Positions 1-10,800 of a stretch of DNA of 64,000 bases are shown here, in pieces (position 1 is the stretch's first letter; the number at the start of each line of letters is the position of its first letter). Under the pieces are notes generated by a model, which was not told where the DNA came from, did no database searches, and was given only the letters and a program-made list of their open reading frames with translations. A program made the position numbers and the translations under genes. The DNA comes from Chionoecetes opilio (Eukaryota; Arthropoda; Malacostraca; Decapoda; Majidae). The stretch lies in the NCBI GenBank assembly GCA_016584305.1, contig JACEEZ010000391.1, positions 599,732 to 663,731 of the forward strand, in the 5' to 3' direction.

Positions 1-105
1 GTAATAAAATATAAGCCGTGTTTTTGTCGTCCAAGCATCGTCTTGGTACGAAGACCACTCCAATAACACGCTGAAATGTGTGTTACACGGTTTATATTTT
101 ATTAC
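1..105. repeat. short inverted repeat at the window start
   Basis: Positions 1-20 and 86-105 are reverse complements with one mismatch, separated by 65 bases. No gene is visible. This may be the end of a TIR element that begins outside the window. Confidence 0.5.
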
Positions 106-600
106 TGCTGCCACCACTACCACTATCACTGCTGCCAATACCACAACTACCACCAACTGCTACAAGAAAAGGCTAGGAGGAGAAGGAGAAGGAGAAGGAA
201 TATAATTATATTATATGTAGTACCTTGTCTGTTTCGCGGAGCTGTGCGTGGTGGTGTATGGTGTGGTGAGTCATGGTGAGATGCCAACATTCGCCACTCG
301 ACCCATCACCCCCATAACAAACTCATTACGAGCGGATGGCATTGTAATATGGCCTAATTTCATTTGTATACTTGCCCTGTTCAGTTCTTGAGTCAGAAAA
401 CATCATATATACTCTATTTATGAGTATTTTTATGTATATTGCGTGCTCTACAACTGCCTGGAGGCAGTTGTGTGATTTTGACAGCTCAACGTCTTTAAAT
501 ACGTCATCACTGTGCCTGCAGAATCCCAAAAGTTGCCCAGAACAGCTGTTGGAAGTCGCTAGGTCGTGCAGACCGGAAGTAAGCCTCTCTGAATGTAGCC
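106..600. other. no gene recognised; GGAGAA microsatellite
   Basis: The stretch holds a short purine microsatellite (GGAGAA-type, about 174-199) and otherwise unremarkable sequence. Open frames here are short and have no recognisable domain. The left arm of the next foldback starts at 601. Confidence 0.4.
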
Positions 601-975
601 CCAGGCGTCTTACGACAACAAACCCGTCTTTATTTATCAACAAAAGAGGGGGGATGGGCACGAAGTGGAACACTCGCCGACGTCGGCGAGAATTCCTATC
701 GGCGACAGTTATAGGTATGGTTTTGAGCATATATGATATATGAGGCATTCAGTTTCGTACATAAATGTCTTAACCACCCGTATATACCCCCATCTCCTGC
801 TCAGAGGACATTTCTGTACGAAATTGAATGCCTCTTATATCATATATGCTCAAAACCATACCTATAACTGTCGCCGATAGGAATTCTCGCCGACGTCGGC
901 GAGTGTTCCACTTCGTGCCCCCCCCTCTCCCTTTAATGATAAATAAAGACGGGTTTGTTATCGTAGTACGCCTGG
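601..975. repeat. long hairpin (foldback), 169-bp arms
   Basis: Arms at 601-769 and 807-975 are nearly perfect reverse complements of equal length around a 37-base loop. Because the arms mirror each other, both strands show similar open frames with an arginine-rich stretch; these are palindrome artefacts and not genes. The arms contain the palindromic core CGCCGACGTCGGCG. No outer target duplication was identified, so the element type is unknown. Confidence 0.8.
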
Positions 976-1071
976 ACATGCCTTTGTTGATCAAGACAAT
1001 ATTAGTAATTATTCCCCTCAACGCCCGTTTTCTTTGCCTTTGTTAGTAAATTAATAGACATTCCCTCATAA

Positions 1072-2103
1072 AGCCCCCGTCACACATTCCATAATCGAAC
1101 CACGAACGCGCCAACAATGCAATGCGCAGCGCCGTCATGGTCCTGGTTATGGGTCCATCGTGACCGATCGTGACGCTCGTGACGCGCTCGGCCGAGGCCA
1201 CGAAAAGTTAATGCGTGCACTAAAAAATCGGGAAGCTCTCCGATGTTTGTACCCAACGCAGCGCTATCTTAAGTCTATCGTGACGTTATCGTTATCTATG
1301 TAGCAGCTTCGTGACACTACCGTGATCGTCTTATGTCTATCGTGACGATAAGAAACCGTTACACGAGTCTTGTTCCCTACCTTCCCCCCCTTTTTCCCAC
1401 CCCCTTCGTCTTCCCCCCTCTTCTCATTCACCTCCACCCACCCGCGTCTCTCTACCCCCTACTCCCTCATCACGTGATGACACCACCCTCCCCCTACTCT
1501 CTACCCTCTACTCCCTCGCCACGCGGTGACACCACCCTCCCCCTACTCCCTCGCCACATGTTGACACCCCCACCCCCCTTTTAACCACTCATATCCCCAC
1601 CAACGTACCAACAACGCCTTCTACATGCCCAAGCCCCCTCCCCCCGTTTCCCCACCAACATCAACACCCCCTTCTTTATTACAACCCCCCTCCCCCGTTT
1701 CCCCCCCTTCTCCATCACCAACAAGTACCCACCCCTGTTTCTCCCACCTTCATCTCTACCCCCCTTCCTTCTCCATCACCATGGCAACATCCACCCACGT
1801 GTGAGGCATGTCTCTTGACGCTATCGTGATATGTTCATGGCACCGTCATGGCACTGTCGTGGGTATCGTAGCTCTATCGTGACGGCAAAATTACCGTTGA
1901 TTTTTCATTCGTGACGTAGTCTTACAGCTGTCATGACTCCATCGTGACCATCTTACGACCATCATGACACATACGTACAGGCAGCGTGACATTGTTGTGA
2001 GGCTATCATGGTCTGCGTTTTTCGTGGTCAAATTTCACGATAGCGTCAATAATCAAATTGGTGGCACTATCGTGGTTCGATTATGGAATGTGTGACGGGG
2101 GCT
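1072..2103. mobile_element. PIF/Harbinger-type non-autonomous element (MITE)
   Basis: Terminal inverted repeats start with AGCCCCCGTCACACATTCCA at 1072 and end with the matching complement at 2103, extending to about 33 bp. The element is flanked by a TAA target duplication (1069-1071 and 2104-2106). A 3-bp TWA duplication and TIRs rich in GTCACAC are typical of PIF/Harbinger elements. The 1032-bp interior has no transposase. It holds a C-rich pyrimidine tract (about 1380-1770) and many dispersed copies of a TATCGTGAC-like word in the subterminal regions. The superfamily call is inference from TIR and TSD only. Confidence 0.8.
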
Positions 2104-2205
2104 TAAACAGACACGTGCGCACCAGGCCGGCTGTGCGGGTGCGCAGAGAGCAGCTGCACCACCGCGTGCACCGGAGCGCGCCCACCATTGCAAACAACGC
2201 CTCTT

Positions 2206-3090
2206 AGAGAGAACTGCAACTCGAGAAATGCCAGTGGTCGCTGGCAGTTTTAACTCAAAGGTTGGTCTACTGTGTTTTGGCTCCGCGACTAATATTTTTC
2301 ATAAATTAATTTCGCGATAAACATTAATGCACCTCATCTGAATACCAAAAAATATAGTTCTTCTGTTGTTCTACTAATTATATGGATGACATGCATTACG
2401 ATGGAACGTTCTATAATAGCAATTTAATGCAAATTACTCGCCTCGAGTAGCAAAGCTTAATAGATTTTTTACATGTATATTGTGGCATGTAAATTTGGGC
2501 GATGTTCACCTGTTTCTAAGACAGTACTGCTGCGTCTGGCAAACGCTTGTCAAAATACAATAAGCAATCCCTTGGAAAAACGAAGAATAAAGAATGCCGA
2601 AATCGGCTTGTTGCTGCGACAATGTAGGTTAAAAATTGTGGAGGCGCCCACGCCGCGGCGGGGATGGTGGGGCGGGGAGATTGTGGCGGGAGATTGAATC
2701 AAAACATTACGACTTCACGCGTCGACTCATTGCACTTCCAGGCTTTCTATCTGATTGATACACAATAATAACAAGAAAATATGACTGCCTAGGTATAGAA
2801 AACTTCTAAACTTTCGTTATTGACTATATAATATCATAGAGTAGCATTTACCTCCCCCTCCTCAACTATAACCTACTTGGTTATTTGGTTATAAAACAAT
2901 GTTTTACAGAATCAGGCTTCTATGCAATATACATATAGAAGAAAATCTTTTCTTAAATATTACACTTTTGTGTTTTAATTGCAGTGGAATAAGCCCATAT
3001 TTTTTTTTTCCAGTAGCCCAAACTTATTAACAAAAAAGTGAGTTAAGACTGCCAGCGGACCCCTGGCATTTTGGGTTCCAGTTCTCTCGA
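2206..3090. mobile_element. MITE-like unit A (GAGAGAACTGCAACTCGAG family)
   Basis: This ~885-bp unit begins with GAGAGAACTGCAACTCGAG and ends with a degenerate complement of it. The subterminal word TGGTCGCTGGCAGTTTTAAC is mirrored at the other end. The same unit recurs at 7264-8136, 8140-12118 (interrupted) and 12123-12992. Small open frames inside are frame-shifted between copies and are unlikely to be genes. No target duplication could be fixed, so the superfamily is unknown. Confidence 0.75.
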
Positions 3091-3863
3091 ATTGGTGGGA
3101 AGAGAAGCACGTCGTTGGTGTAGTAGAATCTGGGTGTATTTAAAAGGGGCGAAGTGAAAGATGAAAGGATCAGGACATTACAGATGTATGAAAAAAAAAA
3201 TAACAGGTTAGGAAATGCATCTGCCGTGTTGAAAAGGGAAGTGAAAATGTTTCTTACAGGCATATAGCTATCAATGAAGAGAGAGAGAGAGAGAGAGAGA
3301 GAGACGAGAACATTGTGAGGAAAGGGGACGGGGGCCGTTTTAAGAAAAAAGGGATTGAGGTACAGTAAAATATAAAATAAAAAAGATGGTAGATGGGTGC
3401 AAGAAGAGAAGGAGAAAGAGAAAGATAAAAATAGGGAAAAAATGGATAAAACACAGTAAAAAAATTAAAGGCTATAGATTGAGCCTTACCTTTGCCTACT
3501 TATATTTATTTATGGTGGGGAATTAAGGTGTTGGGCTAAATGTAACAATAAAGATGAATTTACCAAAAATGAATTAACGCCTATTTTTTTATATGTAGGT
3601 GACTAATTAGGGGAAAGAAAGGCCGAAGATAATTAAATGGTATTAATTAACACAAGCTCTCAAGTCCATTTAGTTAAGAAGGCAAGGCGATATACAAGCT
3701 CTTAGAAGGTTTATTGCGGGAAGTTTGGAAAAATATAAAAATTAAGGCAGAAAAATCCATCATTAGAGACAAATTGGAGAGAGAGAGAGAGAGAAAAGAA
3801 TAACACCTTGGGGAATATTGTCCTGTATTGAAACTGGGGAAGGATGCGTTCAGTGCTGCATGA
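3091..3863. other. no gene; AT-rich with GA microsatellites
   Basis: Two GA-dinucleotide tracts lie at about 3273-3303 and 3774-3792. The remainder is purine- and AT-rich with only low-complexity open frames. Nothing else is recognised. Confidence 0.45.
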
Positions 3864-3870
3864 GTATAGG

Positions 3871-4835
3871 CATAGACCACTATATACCTGGACTGCGCAC
3901 GGAATATCGGCCTGTCGCGCAAGCGCCCGAAATCGGAGGGCCGCTCGGATTCATATATATATATTATATATATATACGGATCATATAGACTGGTTATCAG
4001 TATATATGATATACTGAAATCTTCGTAAATGTTTGTTCTATAATATTATCAAATAAAAAAAGTAAAAAAAACGCTAAAGAAATGCATTACGAGACTATGA
4101 AGAAATATGCATGAACTTAATATTCACTTCACTCTTCGCCATTTAAAACTTTGCGAGTCAACTTTTATCATGAAGGGTATCAATAGAGCGAAATTTTTTA
4201 AAGCTTTCCATTGCTATATTTCGTTATCTGATAAATGAATTAGAACCATGCATAAATTAGCGTTAAACTAAATAAATAAAATCATCAATCGGGTAATTTC
4301 CCGATTGATGAGGTTATTTATTTAGGCAACGCTAATTTATACATGGTACTAATTCATTTATCAGAAAACGAAATATATAAGTGAATAAATAACATCATCA
4401 ATCGGGAAAATTACCCGATTGATGATTTTTTTTTTTATTTAACGCTAATTTTTATGCATGGTTCAAATTAATTTATCAGATAAGGGAAATACACCAATGG
4501 AAAGCTAATAAAATTGCGCTTCTATTGATACCCTTCATGATAAAAGTTGACTCGCAAAGTTTTAAATGGCAAAGAGTTAAGTGAATATTAAGTTCATGCA
4601 TATTTCTTCATAGTCTCGTAATTTGGCATTTCTTTAGCGTGTTTTACTGTTTTTTTTTGATAATATTATAGAAAAAACATTTACGAAGATTACAGTATAT
4701 CATATATACTGATACACCAGTCTATATGATAGTCCATAGACCACTATATCTCTTTGTTGGGCGCCCGGGCGGGCCCTGTGCAGCCCCGCAATTCAAAACA
4801 TTGTCGCGTGAACGTCCAGGTATACAGGGTCTATG
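3871..4835. mobile_element. foldback TIR element, 965 bp
   Basis: The ends are CATAGACCACTATATACCTG at 3871 and its degenerate complement ending at 4835. A 7-bp direct repeat GTATAGG flanks the element (3864-3870 and 4836-4842). Inside, almost the whole sequence is a set of long inverted arms around 4300-4420, with the word ATCATCAATCGGG occurring in both orientations. The interior is clearly related to the 26922-28113 element, which has similar termini. No coding sequence is present. The relation to that 9-bp-TSD element suggests the MULE order, but this is inference. Confidence 0.75.
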
Positions 4836-5189
4836 GTATAGGGCAATAATGTGGTGATGCTGATGATGATGATGATGGCGGGGGCGTGAGAGGCCCCTTG
4901 ACGCGAGGTTGGAGTTGAGCATATTGGAACCCCGGGACCCTTCTGACCCCAGCTTGGATCTAGGCAAAACCTGTAGTACCCAATCAGCGTGAGCTTGGAG
5001 TTTAAAAAACACTAGTAGTGAAGAGTGTGTGATGATGAGTGTGTGCAAAAAAGGATTTGTTCCTATTTGCTAACTCCAAACTGTTTGTAGGGAATTTTTA
5101 TTATTAGGGCCCTGCGTCAACTGGTGGGTATAGAAAGTCTAGGTCATGACTCCCAAGACTGAAGAGAAGCGTTTTTACTGAAGACCCAG
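4836..5189. other. no gene; small GAT microsatellite
   Basis: A (GAT)n tract lies at about 4860-4877. The rest has no recognisable feature and leads into the KH-domain relic. Confidence 0.35.
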
Positions 5190-6622
5190 GAAGCCAAGGA
5201 AGCCAAGTGTGGGTGTTGCGCCGGCCTGAAGAAGGCGTTTCAGGACCCGCCCAAGCTGTGCCGCAGGAATGCTGCGGCAACAGACGCCGCAAAGACGCCG
5301 TGGAAAGCGGTCGAGGTGCTCGTGCTCAACGTCAAGAGGGAGCAGCCAGGGATCCCCCCTCCCTGCCGGAGGAGCACTCCAACCACCACCAGGAGCAAGT
5401 GCGGAAGGTTCTGTCCGACCCCTGCCTGGTGGTGCCGCAGGAAACCTGCCCTCCTGAACCGCTCCTGGGCCCCCCCACAAAGGCAGCGCTGGAGCCTCAA
5501 GAGTTGATGGAATCCGTGGACAACGGCGAACGCCTTCCGGGACTCACGTCCGGGCAGCCGCAGCGCAAGAAGTGCGTCCGCCGCCGCCGCCGTGTCCGTG
5601 ACGACAAAGAGCAGGACGACGGCCCTCGGCTGGCAAGTCGTCTGCCGCAAAAAAACAGAAGAAACTGTTGACAAGGACAGTGTTGAAAAGCAGCCGGCCA
5701 AGGCCGTGCAGGCCACCACTTCGGAGGCCAACGGCGCCCCGGAGGAAACATCGCCGCCCCCAGAGGCCACGACAGTCAAGGCCACGGGCAGGAGGCGGCG
5801 CCGCGCCCCCGTCCCTCCCCCACACGTCCCCCGGGACGCGGGGGACAGTCGGTGGCTGGAAGACACAGTGGACACGGTCCTTGTCGTACCCCCCAAACAT
5901 GCGCCGACACGTGATCGGCCCGCGCGGCGAGACGGTGGACAATTTTGTGTCAAAAATACCCGTCGTTGGCAGTGCGCGTGCCTCCCCCTCCGACACTCTG
6001 TCGCAGGAAAGGTGGTGCTGCGGGGCCTCAAGACCCAAAGGTGTCCGCTGCCGCCAAGGAACTGACGCGGCACCTCCCAGGACATCGAGGTCAAGACCCG
6101 CGAGGCCGCCGAACGTCGGCGGCAGAGGCAAGCGGCGTGCGTGGCGGTGGTGGAGGTTGCCACGGACCTGAGGCGCCACGTGGTGGGTCCTGGGGCGCGG
6201 CGCCCTGAAGCTGGCGCGGGAAAACACCCTGGCGTGAGGGGGTGACGGTGCCGCCCCCCAACACACCACCACCAAAAACCGTCACCATCAGGGGGCCCGC
6301 CAGCCCAGGTGGCGGCCGTCAAGGACACCATCGCCACCCGTCTGCAGGTGGCGCAGCAGCGGTGGGAACAGCAGCGACAACAGCGGCTGCAGTGGCAAAC
6401 AGCAGCGTCAACAGTGGCAACAACAGCGTCAATAGCGTCAGCAGTGGCCCGGCAACACCAACAACAGCGGCAGCAACGTCGCCCCGCCAGAAGTGTTCCC
6501 CCTGCCACTGCCCGACAACCACTGCCACCCCCACAGGGGTTGCCAAAAACCACTGCCGCTGCCACTGCAACCGCCACCGCCACCACGGCACCGTGAGGGG
6601 CGACACAACCGTGATTCAGTAA
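5190..6622 (+). pseudogene. KH-domain RNA-binding protein relic (frame-broken)
   Basis: This GC-rich stretch reads, across several frame changes, as a protein with a basic Gln/Pro-rich N-terminus (about 5207-5880) and two KH domains. KH1 (about 5890-6130) shows RRHVIGPRGETVDNFVSK, with the GxxG-type loop (GPRG) that contacts single-stranded RNA. KH2 (about 6140-6350) shows a second VVGPG loop and ITIRGPASQ-like strand remains. A Gln-rich tail (QQRWEQQRQQRLQ) follows and ends at a stop near 6596. AATAAA motifs follow from about 6622. KH pairs with Q-rich tails suggest vigilin-like or other KH proteins. No introns are seen, so it may be a retrocopy; at least three frame changes mean decay or sequence error. 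Long antisense frames here are GC-composition shadows. Confidence 0.55.
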
Positions 6623-7263
6623 TAAATAATAGTAGCTATGTAACGTGTCTAAAACAAAAATAAATTACTCCGGTACCAGAAAAAAGCCAAGTGTGGGTTT
6701 GCGCCGGCCGGGAAGAAGGCGTTCAGGAGATCTATTAACCCTAAAAAAACCCCGTGATTTTGTCGCAAGATTGTATCAAAGACCAAAAATCCTTAATATG
6801 TTTGATAGGTGATTTGTCTTAACTTAGGCATTAAAAAGACCAAAATCAACACCAACGCAGCCGTCGGCTGAGGAGGGTTTGGCCAGTGCAGGAACGTCCT
6901 CAACGAATGCACCGACGACGAACTTATCACAAACTATCGCTTGGACTATGCAAGGATTGATTTGAATATCATTTTATGCCATATATCGTTATAAACTAAT
7001 TATCCTTTTATGTAACTTATTTTAAAACAGTATTTTTTCTTATTAGGAGTAGTGCCTTTTTCTTAACCGCACTTTAGATTATATTTTAGCATAGCTTTAT
7101 AATATAGCAGCTTGTAATGAGTGACAGAGGGACTTTCTCCGTCATGGGTGTGAGCGAAATGGAGGGATGAAAAGGTGGGTGTGTAATTACGAAGTTTGAT
7201 GAAAAATAGTGGCAAGGGATAGACAGTTGTGGAAAATTCAGTTTTAATTGCGTGCTAAAATTT
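6623..7263. other. no gene recognised; partial copy of upstream 5' end
   Basis: Positions about 6687-6726 repeat, imperfectly, the sequence at about 5203-5240 at the start of the KH relic. The rest is AT-rich without a recognisable feature. Confidence 0.4.
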
Positions 7264-8136
7264 GAGAGAACTGAAACTCGAGAAATGCCAGTGGTCGCTG
7301 GCAGTTTTAACTCAAGGTTGGGGCTACTGTGTTTTGGCTCCGCGACTAATATTTTTCATAAATTAAAATTTTGCGATAAACATTGATGCACCGCATCTGA
7401 ATACCAAAAAAATAGTTCTTCTGTTGTTCTACTATTATATGGATGACATTCATTACGATGGAACGTTCTATAATAGCAATTTAATGCAAATTACTCGCCT
7501 CGAGTAGCAAAGCTTAATATATTTTTTACATGTATATTGTGGCATGTAAAATTTGGGTGATGTTTCACACTGTTTTCTAAGACAGTACTGCTGCGTCTGG
7601 CAAACGCTTGTCAAAATACAGTAAGCAATGCCTTGGAAAACGAAGAATAAAGATGCCGAAATCGGCTTGTTGCTGCGACAATGTAGGTTATAATTGTGGA
7701 GGCGACACGCCGCGGCGGGGAGTGGTGGGCGGGGAGATTGTGGGGGGGAAGATTGAATCAAAACTTGCTACTTCACGCGTCGATCATTGCACTTCCAGGC
7801 TTTCTATCTGATTGATACACAATAATAACAGGAAAATATGACTGCCTAGGTATAGATAACTTCTAAACTACGTTATTGAAATATATAATATCATAGAGTA
7901 AATTTTCCTCGCCTCCTCAACTATAACCTACTTGGTTATTTGGTTAAATGCATGTTTTACAGACTCAGGCTTCTATACAATATACATATAGAAGAAAATC
8001 GTTCTTAAAATTATCTTTTGTGTTTTAAGTGCAGTGGAATAAGCCCATATTTTCTTTCAAGTTGACCAACTTTTCACCAAATTGTGAGTTAAACTGCCCG
8101 CGACCACTGGCATTTCGGGAGTTGCAGTTCTCTCTA
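7264..8136. mobile_element. MITE-like unit B
   Basis: Second member of the GAGAGAACTGCAACTCGAG family, in the same orientation as unit A. Its right end abuts unit C through the palindromic junction CTCTCTAATTAGAGAG (about 8130-8145). It has no coding capacity. Confidence 0.75.
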
Positions 8137-9092
8137 ATTAGAGAGAACTGCAACTCGAGAAATGCCCGTGGTCGCTGGCAGTTTTAACTCAAAGGTTGGT
8201 CTACTGTGTTTTGGCTCCGCGACTAATATTTTCATAAATTAATTTCGCGATAAATATTGATGCACCGCATCTAATACCAAAAAATATAGTTCTTCTGTTG
8301 TTCTACTAATTATATGGATGACATGCATTACGATGGAAAAGTTCTATAATAGCAATTTAATGCAAATTACTCGCCTCGAGTAGCAAAGCTTAAAAGATTT
8401 TTTACATGTATATTGTGGCATGTAAAATTTGGGCGATGTTCACACTGTTTTCTAAGACAGTACTGCTGCGTCTGGCAACGCTTGTCAAAATACAATAAGC
8501 AATGCCCTTTGGGAAAAAAGAAGAATAAAGAATGCCGAAATCGGCTTGTTGCTGCGAAATGTAGGTTATAATGGGCCCCAGACATAACTACGTCACGGTT
8601 TGTTTACATCGGGGCATTGTGGGGGTAAGGCGGGTCGCCGCGGGTGGACCTACGAAGGGAAAACTACGGCGATGGGAAAAATTCGAGTTATTTTGCGCGA
8701 AATTGATATTCCAGGTGCTATATTACTGTGCTCTGTTCTCGCTGACAACACTATAGAGAAGACCTGAGGGAATGGGTGATGTGCAGAGGCTTCTAAACCA
8801 AGAAAACAGAGTCATAACAGAGCCTCGTCAAAAGGTAAGCAAAATGGTAGGTACGTAATGTGTCCCTACCACTTGCTTACTTCTTAATGAGACTCTGCTG
8901 TGAATGTTTTTCTGGTTAGAAGCCTTCGCAAATCAACCCTCACCTCAGGTCTTCTCTATGTTGACAGCGAGCACGGAAATATAGCACCTGGAATATCAAT
9001 TTCGCCCAAAACAACTCGATTTTTTTTTATCGTCGTAATCTTTTCTTTGTAGGCTGTACATATTTATGTTATGATAGTATTAAATATTTTTT

Positions 9093-9093
<1 letters not shown>

Positions 9094-9166
<73 letters not shown>
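9094..9166. repeat. poly(T) tract
   Basis: About 73 bases of almost pure T, broken by one A. Long homopolymers are a likely site of length error. The open frame encoding poly-phenylalanine here is an artefact. Confidence 0.9.
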
Positions 9167-9170
<4 letters not shown>

Positions 9171-9319
9171 ACCTTTTGCCTTGTTTCCTCATTGGTTTTG
9201 TGTCTACCGTATTTTTTCCCTACAAATCAAGCTGCCTAAATTTGTTGTACGGTCATTTCCCCACTGCCTTTGTACCATAGTCTTTCGTATGGGTCATTTC
9301 CCCACATAAGAGTCTATAG

Positions 9320-10800
9320 GAGTAAGGTTTAGGTTATATTTGTTTAGTGTTCGAACCCCCAACCCCCCGCTGGAGGTTTTGTTAATTTTGTTTTAAAAAG
9401 GTTAGGTATAGGGTAATTAGAATTGGGTGTTTAGGTTAGATTTGGTTGTTAGGTTAGATTGATTTGGTTAGGTAAATAGGTAAATTGTTAGGTAGGTTAG
9501 CTTAGGTTAGATTTGGTTAGGTTAGGTTATCGGTGGTCAAGCCCCCTGCTAGGGTAGGTTAAATTTGGTTAAAGGTTTGGTTTATTTTGGTTAGCAATTT
9601 TCATCATTTCGCCCAAGACATTTCGTCCACATGTAATCAATTCGCTCACATATAAGCCAATTCGCCCACTCTAAAGTCAATTCCCCACACGAAACCATGT
9701 TTACGGAGTCATGTAACTAATCTTCCTCTGGCAGAATGGAATTGGAACCCAGTAACGTGGGGAAATGACGGTAAATTTCTAGTGTTTTGCCATACTTCAA
9801 CTTCCCCAAACAAGTTTGGGGACCTGGGGGAATGCGGGGGTTTTTCGGGTGGGGAACAATTTTTTCGTCGGAAACACGTAATTAAAGAGTTTGTAAGGGG
9901 GTAAATTTCCTAGATCTAGGGTAATTTCCTTATTCTAAAAGAAATTGCCTAACCACAATAAACCTAACCTAACCAAAATTAACCTACCCTAGCAGGGGCT
10001 TGAAACCCACCGATAAAACCTAACCTAACCAAATCTACCTAAACCCAACCAAATCTAACCCATCCTAACCTAACCAAAACTAATCTAATCTAACCTAACA
10101 AATCTAATAGGTTTGATGGTTGATTGGTTAGGTTTAGGTTAGCTTAGGTTTAAATTTAGTAGGGTTAGGTTTTCGGTGGGTCAAGCCCCCTGCTAGGTAG
10201 GTTAAATTTTTGGGTTTGGTAGGTCTATTTTGTTAGGCAATTTTCTCTAGATATAAGAAATTAAACCCCAGATCTAGGAAATTTTACCCCCTACACAACT
10301 CCCTTAATTACTTTTCCGACGCATAATTTTTTCCCCACCCCAAAACCCCGCATTCCCACAGGTCCACTGGTGGTTCATTCATTTCTACAGAGGAAGATTT
10401 TGTTTCATGACTCCGTTTCATGGATGTTGGGCGAATTGACTTTGGTGGGGGAATTGACTCTTATATGTGGCGAATTGACTTACATGTGGACGAAAAATCT
10501 TGTGGGCCCAAGACAAAATTGCCTAACCAAAATAAACCAACCTAACCAAATTACCTACCCTAGCAGGGGGCTTGACCCACCGATATGCTAACCTAACCCA
10601 AAACTCCTAAGCTAACTAAACCTAACCAAATTTAACCTATCCCAATAACCAAAATCCCAATCTAACCTAACCTAACCAAAATCTAACCTAAACTACCCAA
10701 TCTAACCTACCCTAAACCCAACCTAAACAAATCTAACCTAACTCCTAGCGGGGGGTTGGGGTTCTCGACACACTAAACAAATATAACCTAGCCCACTAGC
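9320..10800. repeat. degenerate TTAGG-like repeat arms
   Basis: Many copies of TTAGGTTAGATTTGG-like words occur on the left (about 9320-9600), and of the complementary AACCTAACCAAAT-like words on the right (about 9950-10800). They form the inner arms of the palindromic insert. They are decayed relatives of the arthropod telomere motif and not a perfect array. Confidence 0.65.

Noticed and set aside
326..1046. Four arginine-rich frames on both strands
   Set aside because: They mirror each other because of the 169-bp inverted arms.
2473..2697. Related small frames in the MITE-like units (also 7608-7811, 12487-12772)
   Set aside because: The frames shift between copies and run through non-coding family sequence; no consistent protein is preserved.
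5240..6586. 448-codon antisense frame over the KH region
   Set aside because: Composition is Ala/Val/Arg/Cys-rich without domains, and the opposite strand carries recognisable KH motifs. Long antisense frames are expected in GC-rich coding DNA.
9071..9280. Poly-phenylalanine frame
   Set aside because: Produced by the poly(T) tract.
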